A DNA stretch of 64,000 bases from Companilactobacillus insicii (GCF_003946015.1 NZ_RHNU01000013.1:1-64000), one strand, 5' to 3'. Shown: positions 52,691-60,556, counted from the stretch's first letter. Notes: generated from the sequence alone by a model not told the origin. Numbers and translations: made by a program.

Positions 52691-53575
52691 TTATTCGTTA
52701 TGTTTAGTGACAGCTGCTTTTATATATTCAATAAATTGTTTAGTTGCTGGTGATAAATCATTTTTTGCAGAATAAGCAACACCCAGTCTACGGTACAGTA
52801 TAGGATTGGTGTTTCTGACTAAAACTCCCTCGGTGTTCTGTGTAGCGATGACTTTTTCAAAAAGTAAACTAGCTCCTAAATCTTGTCGAACTAGAGCTAA
52901 TATTGTTGCTTCATCTTTTGATGTCAAAATTATATTTTGAAGTTTAATATCCATGTCCTTTAGAATTCTACTGACATCATATTCATAATCACTGTCTGAG
53001 TTTATTACAGGACTAGTTTCAAAATATTGTAAAGGTACGTTTTCTCCAACTAATGACCCTTCACTTTCAGGGATAATTGCTTTTAAGTAGTCATGAACTA
53101 AGTCCAACCATAAATAATCAGGCCTCTTACGATAACTTGTAAAGGCTAAATCAATGTTTCTCTTCAGTAAGTTATTTTCGACATTTGAACTTGAACCCTC
53201 AATTACCTCTATTTTTATATTAGGATAATCAGCATTAAAACGTTCAATAATGGCCGGTAGAATACTAGTTGCTAAGCTAGCAAATGTTCCGATACGCAAT
53301 ATTCCTTCTGACAAGCCGTTTATTCTTTTGCATTGCTTTGATAATTCACTTGCCTGTTTAACTAATTGTTGGACAGGTTTTAAGATGAGTTCACCTTCTT
53401 TTGTAAGCGTGACTCCCTTTGGTGATCTGATAAATAATGGAAAGCCTGTCTGTTCTTCGAGTGTCTTCAAAATGTAACTTGTTCCTGACTGACTTAAATT
53501 CAACTTTTCGGCTGCTAAATTGATGCTTCGATAATTCTCTATTGTTAAAAAAACTTGCCAATCCGAGATTTTCAT
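52691..53575 (-). CDS. LysR-family regulator of the hydroxyproline operon
   Basis: 294 residues: LysR helix-turn-helix (about 1-60, RSINLAAEKLNLSQSGTSYILKTLEEQTGFPLF) and a two-lobed effector domain. It is divergent from the reductase-dehydratase-transporter genes, with a palindromic LysR-type box in the 206-base gap, so it most likely controls them with a proline-related effector. That role is inferred from position. GGGGGATG precedes the ATG. Confidence 0.88.
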   Translation of the reverse strand: MKISDWQVFLTIENYRSINLAAEKLNLSQSGTSYILKTLEEQTGFPLFIRSPKGVTLTKEGELILKPVQQLVKQASELSKQCKRINGLSEGILRIGTFASLATSILPAIIERFNADYPNIKIEVIEGSSSNVENNLLKRNIDLAFTSYRKRPDYLWLDLVHDYLKAIIPESEGSLVGENVPLQYFETSPVINSDSDYEYDVSRILKDMDIKLQNIILTSKDEATILALVRQDLGASLLFEKVIATQNTEGVLVRNTNPILYRRLGVAYSAKNDLSPATKQFIEYIKAAVTKHNE

Positions 53576-53612
53576 TTTGTCATCCCCCAGCTATTTACTT
53601 TCTATTTTATAC

Positions 53613-53633
53613 GTTATCAAAAAGTTTGATAAC
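53613..53633. promoter_or_regulatory. LysR-type operator
   Basis: GTTATCAAA-AAG-TTTGATAAC, perfect nine-base arms; contains the LysR signature T-N11-A. Located 38 bases upstream of the regulator's start and 150 bases before the reductase gene. Confidence 0.65.
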
Positions 53634-53781
53634 CCCTTTCAGTTATTCGATTTTAATAAGTTATCTCTACGTGATAGTCTCTACATGACAAGAAGTTCAC
53701 AAGCAAATACCGGTATTGTATTGAAACGTTTTTCTTGTTCAAGAATAGATACGTTTTCCATAGAAGCGAAGGAGGTTACTT

Positions 53782-54771
53782 ATGTTATTACTCTCCAAAT
53801 CTGATATTCAAGCCTGTTATTCCTTAACGGATTGTATAAAAGCGGTTGAAGATGCTTTTAAATTATTTTCAACTAATAAGGTGGAAGTGCCTTTACGAAC
53901 TCAAATAAAGAATCATGCAAATTCAGGAAGTTATTTGTGTATGCCAGCATTATGTGAAAGTTATAACGCTTCATGTGTAAAAGTTTTAAATGTTTTTCCT
54001 GAAAATATCAATCGTGGTGAATCTTCCATTAATGCTCAAGTATTAAATATCGATACTGAAAGTGGTGCTATCAATGCTATTTTAGATGGTAACTATTTAA
54101 CTCAACTTAGAACAGGAGCCGCTTCGGGAGTAGCAATTGAAAAGCTTGCTAAATCACAATGTCATAAGGGTGCTCTAATTGGAACTGGTGGTCAAGCAGC
54201 TACGCAATTAGAAGCAATGCTTATTTCTCGTCATTTAGATGAAGTTCAGGTTAGTGATCTCGATTATAGTCGTGCTAAAGAATTTGCAGCAGAGATGACG
54301 GAAAAACTGGAATCTTACAAGACAACAATTACTGCTGTTCCAACAGCAAATATGGCAATTACTGATGCAGATATCATTATTTCAGTTACGCCTTCAAAGC
54401 GCCCTGTATATGATGGTACGTTAGTAAAACCAGGAGCTACGATTTGTGGAGTAGGTTCTTATCAACCACAAATGCAAGAAACTCCATCTGAACTAGTACA
54501 GCGCGCTGATAAGATTTATTTTGATTCTCAGGACGCCGTATTATCAGAGGCTGGTGATATTTTGATACCGCTACGTAAAAAAGAAATTACTCAGTCTAAG
54601 TTTACTGGTGAACTTGGTAAAGTTATTTCCGGTGAATTAGCTGGTCGGCAAAGTGATTCAGAGATTATCTTCTTTGAAACTGTCGGAATTGCAGCTCAAG
54701 ATCTAATAACCGCTAAGTCAATCTATGATAAAGCAGTTCAAAAAAAGGTTGGTACTAATTGGGCCAATTAA
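53782..54771 (+). CDS. Ornithine cyclodeaminase/mu-crystallin family, probable 1-pyrroline-2-carboxylate reductase
   Basis: 329 residues. Rossmann motif ALIGTGGQAATQLEAM (131-146), Lys67 in SCVKVLNVFP and the ILDGNYLTQLRTGAASGVA segment are family features. Members include ornithine cyclodeaminase, alanine dehydrogenase and 1-pyrroline-2-carboxylate reductases. Because the next gene looks like trans-3-hydroxy-L-proline dehydratase, whose product is 1-pyrroline-2-carboxylate, reduction of that compound to L-proline is the best assignment. AAGGAGG precedes the ATG. True ornithine cyclodeaminase, which also ends in proline, is the alternative. Confidence 0.82.
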   Translation: MLLLSKSDIQACYSLTDCIKAVEDAFKLFSTNKVEVPLRTQIKNHANSGSYLCMPALCESYNASCVKVLNVFPENINRGESSINAQVLNIDTESGAINAILDGNYLTQLRTGAASGVAIEKLAKSQCHKGALIGTGGQAATQLEAMLISRHLDEVQVSDLDYSRAKEFAAEMTEKLESYKTTITAVPTANMAITDADIIISVTPSKRPVYDGTLVKPGATICGVGSYQPQMQETPSELVQRADKIYFDSQDAVLSEAGDILIPLRKKEITQSKFTGELGKVISGELAGRQSDSEIIFFETVGIAAQDLITAKSIYDKAVQKKVGTNWAN

Positions 54772-54800
54772 AATAATTAAGTAAAAGGGAGCGACAAATT

Positions 54801-55826
54801 ATGATGAATTTTACACACTATATTCAATGCGTTGATGTCTCGACTGGTGGAGAACCAACTAGAATCGTTACATCTGGTTTTCCCCCTATTCCGGGCGATA
54901 CTATTTTAAAGAAACGTCAGTATGTTTTGGATCATTTGGATAATTACCGTAAATTAATTATGTTTGAGCCACGTGGGCATAGTGGTATGTATGGAGCTAT
55001 TCTTTGCGATAAAGTAACTCCAGATGCTGATTTTTCAGTATTATTCACGCATAATGAGGGATTAAGTTCTATGTGTGGACATGCAACAATTGCCATTGCT
55101 AAAACCGCTGTTGAAATGGGCTGGGTTCCTCATCATGAAGGTAGAAATGTTATTAAACTAGATGCACCAGCTGGTAGAATTACTGCCTTTGTTGAAGTAA
55201 AAAATGATGAAGTTCAGCATGTTAGCTTCCAAAATGTACCCTGCTTCTTATACGAGCCAGATGTTAAGGTCGATGTTGATGGTTATGTTGAGATTACTGG
55301 AGATATTGCTTATGGTGGGGCTTTCTATGTATATGTGGATGCCTCACAATTAGGTATGAAAGTTGAACCTGATCACGCTGATGACTTTGTTAAAATTGGA
55401 ACTGAAATTAAAGAAAAAGTTGCTGCAACTCATACTTTTAATCATCCAACAAATCCAGGAATTAATTGGCTTTATGGTACTATTTTCTACGATCCGATTA
55501 CTGAAGGTGACGACGGAAAGGCGTACACACGAAACGTATGTATCTTTGCTGAAGGACAAATTGATAGAAGTCCTACAGGTACTGGTACTGGTGGCCGTGT
55601 TGCACTTCATTATGCAAAAGGTGAACTCAAAAAAGATCAAATTTTGGTAAATGATAGTATTATCAATACTCCTATGGAAGGAAAAATTATTTCCGAAACA
55701 ACTGAAGGTAAATATCCAGCAGTTATTACTGAAGTTTCTGGAAATGCACACATAACTGGTTTTAATAATCTTGTCCTTGATCCAAAAGATCCTCTTCCCG
55801 AAGGCTTCCGAATCACTGGTAACTAA
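54801..55826 (+). CDS. Proline racemase family, probable trans-3-hydroxy-L-proline dehydratase
   Basis: 341 residues of the proline racemase fold. The first catalytic position is Cys92 in SSMCGHATIA, but the second, which is Cys in proline racemase and 4-hydroxyproline epimerase, is Thr259 in DRSPTGTGTGG. The Cys/Thr pair is that of trans-3-hydroxy-L-proline dehydratase, which removes water to give 1-pyrroline-2-carboxylate. The preceding gene supplies the matching reductase. GGGAG lies ahead of two consecutive ATG codons; the first is used here. Biochemical identity is inferred from this residue swap and from the neighbours. Confidence 0.82.
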   Translation: MMNFTHYIQCVDVSTGGEPTRIVTSGFPPIPGDTILKKRQYVLDHLDNYRKLIMFEPRGHSGMYGAILCDKVTPDADFSVLFTHNEGLSSMCGHATIAIAKTAVEMGWVPHHEGRNVIKLDAPAGRITAFVEVKNDEVQHVSFQNVPCFLYEPDVKVDVDGYVEITGDIAYGGAFYVYVDASQLGMKVEPDHADDFVKIGTEIKEKVAATHTFNHPTNPGINWLYGTIFYDPITEGDDGKAYTRNVCIFAEGQIDRSPTGTGTGGRVALHYAKGELKKDQILVNDSIINTPMEGKIISETTEGKYPAVITEVSGNAHITGFNNLVLDPKDPLPEGFRITGN

Positions 55827-55867
55827 TATGTAGTCAGAAATTTTCGGCACAATTTTTCGCAACAATC

Positions 55868-55927
55868 AAAATACCAATCAAGTCTTCTACTGAAAAAATA
55901 TCGGTTTTGGCATGATTGGTATTTTTA
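55868..55927 (+). terminator. Long-loop hairpin between dehydratase and transporter genes
   Basis: AAAATACCAATCA pairs with TGATTGGTATTTTT across a loop of about 34 bases, then T-rich sequence. It may be a partial terminator inside the operon that lowers transporter expression, or may mark an independent transporter transcript. Confidence 0.5.
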
Positions 55928-55948
55928 TTTATAGATTGAGGTGGTCTT

Positions 55949-57196
55949 ATGATTCAACATTCCGCTACATCAAAGTCAGTTATTTCAAAAAAAGCAAAAT
56001 TTAATGTTACTTCTAATAAGAGGTCACAACCAAGATATACAAAAGAACTCTCTAAAGGAACCTGGCTTTGCTTGTCGTTCATTTTAGTATTATTAGTTGG
56101 TTTCGGTTCAGTCATGGGTATTGGTCCTATGTTTAGTACTATGATGAAAACTGCCCATGATTTACTATTAAATACTGCCTTTTATATTATGGGGGTCGCT
56201 GTTTTGGCTGGTGCCATTTCATCAGTTTTCTCTGAATTTGGCGTTACTGCACTATTAAACCGGTTAATTTCCCCCATAATGAAGCCGTTATTTGGCTTGC
56301 CAGGAGCTTCCGCTTTAGGTTTAATCGCTACATTTTTTTCTGATAATCCTGCAATCGTACCAATCGCTCAAGATCCAGCGTATGCAAAATATTTCAAAAA
56401 ATACCAATGGGCTACCATGGTTAACTTTGGTACCACATTTGGTATGGGAATTATCATGCTCGGTGGTATTTTGGGGATTCAAGGTGGAAAGTTTAGTTTA
56501 AGCCTGTTAATTGGATTTATATGCGCCATTATTGGTGGTTTAGTCAGCACACGATTACTCTTACTAATTGCCAAAAAAATGTATGGAGAAACAGCAATTG
56601 TTGAAGACAAATACCTAAGTTCAAAAAGTTATGATGTTCCAGCCGGTAAAAGAGTTATTAGAGATGGGAATGCTTTTCAACGCGGCTTGAACGCAACTTT
56701 TGATGGGGGTAAAGCAGGTGTTAATCTGGGGTTGTCAGTTATCCCTGGTATTTTAATTTTTTGTACTTTTGTAATGATGCTTACTAATGGTCCTACAATG
56801 GTTAATCATCATGCTGTTTATCTGGGGCATGCATATGAAGGAGTTGGTCTGCTGCCATGGATAGGAGAAAAGATTTCATTTATATTGCATCCATTATTTG
56901 GTTTTAATAATAACGACGTTATCGGCTTGCCTCTTACTTCTCTAGGGGCGGTAGGTGCATCATTGGCCGGAGCAACATCGATGGCTAACAATGGGTTGAT
57001 GAGTGCTCATGATATGACTGTATATGTGGCAATGGGGTACTGTTGGTCTGGCTTCTTAGCAACGCATCCTAGTATGACCGATTCGTTGAAGTTACGCGAT
57101 ATTACAACAAAAGCAATGGCCACTCAATTTTTGGGAGGAATCATCGCTGGAATATTAGCTAACTATGTGTGGATAATATTGCAATCCATTTCCTGA
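55949..57196 (+). CDS. Gate-domain membrane protein (CD0519/CD1768-like), candidate hydroxyproline transporter
   Basis: 415 residues: a basic N-terminus of about 45 residues, then about nine to ten hydrophobic helices with nucleoside-recognition (Gate) style segments, such as IATFFSDNPAIVPIAQDPAYAKYF and SLAGATSMANNGLMSAHD. It resembles clostridial membrane proteins of no proven function. Position third in the hydroxyproline operon suggests uptake of 3-hydroxyproline or export of proline. GAGGTGG precedes the ATG. Function is inference from context. Confidence 0.65.
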   Translation: MIQHSATSKSVISKKAKFNVTSNKRSQPRYTKELSKGTWLCLSFILVLLVGFGSVMGIGPMFSTMMKTAHDLLLNTAFYIMGVAVLAGAISSVFSEFGVTALLNRLISPIMKPLFGLPGASALGLIATFFSDNPAIVPIAQDPAYAKYFKKYQWATMVNFGTTFGMGIIMLGGILGIQGGKFSLSLLIGFICAIIGGLVSTRLLLLIAKKMYGETAIVEDKYLSSKSYDVPAGKRVIRDGNAFQRGLNATFDGGKAGVNLGLSVIPGILIFCTFVMMLTNGPTMVNHHAVYLGHAYEGVGLLPWIGEKISFILHPLFGFNNNDVIGLPLTSLGAVGASLAGATSMANNGLMSAHDMTVYVAMGYCWSGFLATHPSMTDSLKLRDITTKAMATQFLGGIIAGILANYVWIILQSIS

Positions 57197-57289
57197 ACTA
57201 GTTTTCAATTTCTTATAAATATATAAATTTTTGAATATGGATAATTTTTGAGATAATTAGATCAAAGTAAATAATGAGGGAGCATATTT

Positions 57290-57607
57290 ATGAAGTCTAT
57301 GAAGGATCAATTACTCAGTATGTTGATATTCCTTACATCTAAAGATACTATCTTTTCTATTTCAGAATACAGCCCTGAAGTAGTTGACGGACAATTTTAT
57401 GGTTACTCACTGGCATTAAATATAGATCCTTCGAATGTAAATAAGATAGTTAAGATTTTTGATTTTTTAGGTCAATTTTCAGTCAATTATTCTGTTACTA
57501 CAAGCTTATTGGAAAATGGAACAATTGAATATATACAAATAGTTTTAAAGGAACCTGATAAAAATAGAGAGTTAAAAAACTTTTTAGATGACTTTATTAA
57601 AATATAA
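57290..57607 (+). CDS. Hypothetical small soluble protein
   Basis: 105 residues, no membrane segment or signal peptide, alternating strand and helix pattern with a C-terminal acidic helix (KNRELKNFLDDF). GAGGGAG lies eight bases before the ATG and a perfect terminator follows at the stop. Not recognised. It is 93 bases behind the hydroxyproline operon and may be a separate unit. Confidence 0.6.
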   Translation: MKSMKDQLLSMLIFLTSKDTIFSISEYSPEVVDGQFYGYSLALNIDPSNVNKIVKIFDFLGQFSVNYSVTTSLLENGTIEYIQIVLKEPDKNRELKNFLDDFIKI

Positions 57608-57638
57608 AAATGAGATTGCAATTTGCAATCTCATTTTT
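57606..57638. terminator. Bidirectional terminator
   Basis: TGAGATTGCAA-T-TTGCAATCTCA with A run left and T run right; overlaps the stop codon of the broken gene on the minus strand. Confidence 0.85.
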
Positions 57639-57946
57639 CATTATCATCTTTAATTGTCATTACGTATTTTTCATCAAACTTACCACGTTGCATAACCTTG
57701 GACTGACGAATACTGTCCATTTCTTCGTAGTTTATTGAGGCATCGTCTAATATTGCGCGTATAACTTCTTCCAAGTCCCCCAACTCTTCAACAAGGGTTT
57801 GCGCGGGTATCAGCAGCTTTAACTTCTATGGCTTCTTCAACTAATTTGTCGCGGAGCGACGTTCGATATTCGTCATTTGATAAGACGTCAAACTCTGCCT
57901 TTTCACCAACGATTTCTGGTACTTTATCACGGACTAGTTTTTTCAT
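57631..57946 (-). pseudogene. MazG-like nucleoside triphosphate pyrophosphohydrolase, frameshifted
   Basis: From ATG 57946 (GGGGGA upstream) the minus strand reads MKKLVRDKVPEIVGEKAEF and on to LRDKLVEEAIEVKAADTR, then stops early at a TGA. Shifting frame by one base near 57799-57806 (an apparent extra G in GCGCG) restores QTLVEELGDLEEVIRAILDD followed by about 36 more residues to a stop at 57631. The two parts together match the all-alpha phosphoribosyl-ATP/MazG-like pyrophosphohydrolase pattern with EExxE...ELGD metal-binding acids. An inactivating one-base insertion, or a sequencing error, is the likely reason. Confidence 0.75.
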
Positions 57947-58019
57947 ATATATTCCCCCTAAAACGAACTACATAAGTAGTCTGTAAGGAGATTTTACCAT
58001 AATTATTGGTCTAGAGCTC

Positions 58020-58217
58020 TTATTTGTACTCTAGAATATCTCCAGGTTGGCAATCTAATGCTTTACAAATTGCCTCTAGAGTTGAGAATCTAATCGCCTT
58101 GGCTTTACCATTTTTGAGGATAGATAAGTTGGCTATGGTAACTCCAACTTCCTGTGACAATTCTGTTAAACTCATTTTTCTTTTAGCTAACATAACGTCT
58201 AAATTAATTACAATCAT
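58020..58217 (-). CDS. Small XRE/YozG-type DNA-binding protein
   Basis: 65 residues, one helix-turn-helix domain (LAKRKMSLTELSQEVGVTIANLSILKNGKAKAIRFSTLEAICKALD). Such proteins are regularly encoded beside DUF2975 membrane proteins. It overlaps the preceding DUF2975 gene by four bases and is the last of four coupled genes; it likely autoregulates the unit through the palindrome at 59701-59721. It ends without a clear terminator. Confidence 0.88.
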   Translation of the reverse strand: MIVINLDVMLAKRKMSLTELSQEVGVTIANLSILKNGKAKAIRFSTLEAICKALDCQPGDILEYK

Positions 58218-58690
58218 ATTGATAACTCGGTTTCTTTTTTAGAATTTATTAGTTGTTGTGAAATTTTTTGTAGGACGTGAACGAATGCACCTACCATTAG
58301 CCCTAACATGATCAGGAACAATTCCATTAGAATACCAATGGGTGAGCAGTCATCTGAGTCGATAACTGTGAATAATGGGAACATGAGAATATATAAAATT
58401 GAAATTGTATAAAATAAATTTCGTACCATTTTTAATGAAAAAATACCGGATTGTGAGAATAAATTATTATGATCAACCAAATGTAGCAGTCTCCATGAAA
58501 AGTAAATAATTACATACGAAAGGATACCTGATAAATATAATCCAATTCCGAATAAAATTTTATACATCGTGGGGATTTCAGGTTGAACATTCCATCCAAT
58601 TAAGTTGGGAAATAGGTATATGCAGACTAATGTTAATAATAACAATATTATGCAAAGGACTAAACGCAAGGAGATAGTTAGTTTTTTCAT
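58214..58690 (-). CDS. DUF2975 family membrane protein, copy 3
   Basis: 158 residues with four hydrophobic helices. LLHLVDHNNLFSQSGIFSLKMVRN in the middle is the family motif (LVDHNxxFS). AAGGAG precedes the ATG, which overlaps the upstream stop by four bases. Closest in pattern to copy 2. Function unknown. Confidence 0.88.
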   Translation of the reverse strand: MKKLTISLRLVLCIILLLLTLVCIYLFPNLIGWNVQPEIPTMYKILFGIGLYLSGILSYVIIYFSWRLLHLVDHNNLFSQSGIFSLKMVRNLFYTISILYILMFPLFTVIDSDDCSPIGILMELFLIMLGLMVGAFVHVLQKISQQLINSKKETELSI

Positions 58691-59166
58691 GATAACTCCT
58701 TCTTGGCACTAGTTTGGGATGAAACGACGCGTTGATTGATTCTTTGAAGTAAATTAACGAATAATCCCATTGAAGTCGCAAAAACTATGATGAATATTTG
58801 GGCTGTGAATGGTGCAGGGGCCTGTTCAATATTAGCTAGTTCGCCAATATCAAAGAAAGAGATTAGATAGTCTATAGCAATGTAATAAAAAGCGTATTGA
58901 ATCATTCTAAGTGCGAAGGTTCCTGAGTTAGAAAAAATCCGATTGTGATCAACTAAATAGATCAAACGCCAAGCAAAGAAAATTATTGCATAAGAAAAGA
59001 TAGCGGATGAAAAAAGGAAGAATCCGAAACTGGTTAGAATAAATTTGTTAGATCCATTGTCAGACATCCAGCCCAATAGTGATGGGAAAAAATAAATTGT
59101 AAAGTGACTTAACATTAAAATGATGAGTAATAGGATAAATCTCAAAAATATCGTTAATATTTTCAT
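58687..59166 (-). CDS. DUF2975 family membrane protein, copy 2
   Basis: 159 residues, four helices, motif LIYLVDHNRIFSNSGTFALRMIQ. AAGGAGG precedes the ATG. Ten bases after copy 1 and overlapping copy 3 by four bases, so translation is coupled. Confidence 0.88.
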   Translation of the reverse strand: MKILTIFLRFILLLIILMLSHFTIYFFPSLLGWMSDNGSNKFILTSFGFFLFSSAIFSYAIIFFAWRLIYLVDHNRIFSNSGTFALRMIQYAFYYIAIDYLISFFDIGELANIEQAPAPFTAQIFIIVFATSMGLFVNLLQRINQRVVSSQTSAKKELS

Positions 59167-59176
59167 AGTGACCTCC

Positions 59177-59656
59177 TTAGATAGTTAGGTCGTTCTCAGA
59201 CTTTATTTCAATAGCTTGGTGTAATAGCTTCTGTAGCATACTAGCAAATATAGCAATTACTAACGAGGCTCCAGCTAATACTGCGCAGACTAGAATAACT
59301 CCGGGTGCATCGTCTTTTTCTGCAAAGATATAGAAGACTGGTGATTCTAGAATATAGATTATGCACATTGCATACGCAAAGTGTTTTATGTTTTTTAGTG
59401 CGGTTACTGATTTCTTGGAGAAAGCACTATTATGGTCGATCAAATTCAGTAGTTTGAGAGCTTGATATAGAACTAAGTAGAATAAAAGTGCTGTAACATA
59501 AAGTCCAATCCCTAAAAGTACTGTTAAAGCAGGCTTATTGGGTAGTAAATTGTTAGCTCCAATTAGATAATGTGGAGCAACGATTACACATACAGCTAAC
59601 ATTGCAAGCGCCATTACATAAATAGTTATTTTTAAAAAGATAGTTTCTTTTTTCAT
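59177..59656 (-). CDS. DUF2975 family membrane protein, copy 1
   Basis: 159 residues, four helices, motif LLNLIDHNSAFSKKSVTALKNIK. First gene of the four-gene unit; GAGGTG precedes the ATG. More divergent from copies 2 and 3 than they are from each other, judging by the motif regions. Confidence 0.88.
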   Translation of the reverse strand: MKKETIFLKITIYVMALAMLAVCVIVAPHYLIGANNLLPNKPALTVLLGIGLYVTALLFYLVLYQALKLLNLIDHNSAFSKKSVTALKNIKHFAYAMCIIYILESPVFYIFAEKDDAPGVILVCAVLAGASLVIAIFASMLQKLLHQAIEIKSENDLTI

Positions 59657-59688
59657 TTTTGAAACACCTCAGAATAATTTGTAAATTG

Positions 59689-59694
59689 AGTATA
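59689..59694 (-). promoter_or_regulatory. -10 box of the DUF2975 operon
   Basis: Minus-strand TATACT, about 32 bases before the first ATG. The palindrome at 59701-59721 covers the place where the -35 box should be. Confidence 0.5.
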
Positions 59695-59700
59695 GCACAA

Positions 59701-59721
59701 ATTTATCGATTATCGATAAAT
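59701..59721. promoter_or_regulatory. Palindrome over the DUF2975 promoter, likely operator
   Basis: ATTTATCGA-TTA-TCGATAAAT, perfect nine-base arms. Its overlap with the -35 region fits repression by the HTH protein of the same operon. Confidence 0.6.
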
Positions 59722-59738
59722 ATTTATTAAAATACAAT

Positions 59739-59766
59739 AAAAAAAGCCATCTTTGATAAGATGACT
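59739..59766 (-). terminator. Terminator of the SMR pair
   Basis: AAG-CATCTT/AAGATG-CTT stem, minus-strand U run; touches the stop codon of the second SMR gene. Confidence 0.75.
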
Positions 59767-60080
59767 TAACTGACAAACTTTAACCCGATGACTGAAACTA
59801 TAATTAAAAATATAAAGAAAAAGCGTTTAAAACTTTTGGATTCATTGAAGAGCCACATGTTCATCAATGAACCACCTGCGGCGCCAATACCAGTCCAGAT
59901 AGAGTAGCCAATTGACATTGGAATAGTTTGAAGTGATAAATATAAAAATGAAAAACTAAATATAAATGAAGTAACCATTGAAACAAGTGCTAGTTTCTTT
60001 TTAGTCGCAGAATAAAATCCTAGAGCAGTTACTCCAGACATCTCTCCACATCCAGCTAATATTAAAAATATCCAGTCCAT
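59766..60080 (-). CDS. Small multidrug resistance (SMR) protein, YkkD-like subunit
   Basis: 104 residues, four helices; essential membrane Glu13 in AGCGEMSGVTALGFYS. Translation is coupled: its ATG shares a base with the upstream stop. With the next gene it forms a paired SMR exporter for quaternary cations or guanidinium compounds. Confidence 0.9.
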   Translation of the reverse strand: MDWIFLILAGCGEMSGVTALGFYSATKKKLALVSMVTSFIFSFSFLYLSLQTIPMSIGYSIWTGIGAAGGSLMNMWLFNESKSFKRFFFIFLIIVSVIGLKFVS

Positions 60081-60415
60081 TAATGTGCCTGTCTTTCTTC
60101 GATGTCAGTAACGACTTTCAAGCCAATAACACCAATAGTCAATAATAGGATGAAGAATAGTTTGGGCCAACTGAATGGTTCACGATAAATCATAACGCCT
60201 GCAAGCACTACGAATAGTGATCCAAGTCCCACGTATACGGCGTAGGTAGTGCCGGCAGGGATGTTCTTGCTGGCATCGATCATTAAGTAAAAACTGAAGA
60301 TTAAAATTGCAATTACAACAACTGCAGATAGTAAAGAGTGCTCGTGTTTCATTGCGGATACCCAGACGACTTCTAATAGAGCGCCGATGAAAATTTCAAA
60401 CCAACTTCTGGACAT
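60080..60415 (-). CDS. Small multidrug resistance (SMR) protein, YkkC-like subunit
   Basis: 111 residues from ATG 60415 (GAGGTGAC upstream), four helices; Glu15 in GALLEVVWVSAMKHEH. The paired arrangement resembles Bacillus ykkCD, but no guanidine riboswitch was found in the short leader, so its regulation differs. Confidence 0.9.
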   Translation of the reverse strand: MSRSWFEIFIGALLEVVWVSAMKHEHSLLSAVVVIAILIFSFYLMIDASKNIPAGTTYAVYVGLGSLFVVLAGVMIYREPFSWPKLFFILLLTIGVIGLKVVTDIEERQAH

Positions 60416-60556
60416 AATTGTCACCTCGAAATAATTTTGTGATAATAACTAATTTACTGGATATGTACTATTAGTCAATCGCAATTTGAGCGTAAAAATT
60501 GATAAAAAAAATAGTAACGTGATACGATAATTTAAATTAATATAATAAAGTAGTTG

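Noticed and set aside
54801-55826. Naming the enzyme proline racemase or 4-hydroxyproline epimerase
   Set aside because: The second catalytic Cys is Thr, and the neighbouring reductase fits a dehydratase product.
55350-55865. 171-codon minus-strand frame opposite the dehydratase gene
   Set aside because: Antisense to a conserved enzyme, Ser/Asn/Phe-rich shadow composition, no ribosome site.
60425-60553. Guanidine riboswitch ahead of the YkkCD-like SMR pair
   Set aside because: The leader from the promoter to the first ATG is short and AT-rich, with no conserved ykkC-type elements.
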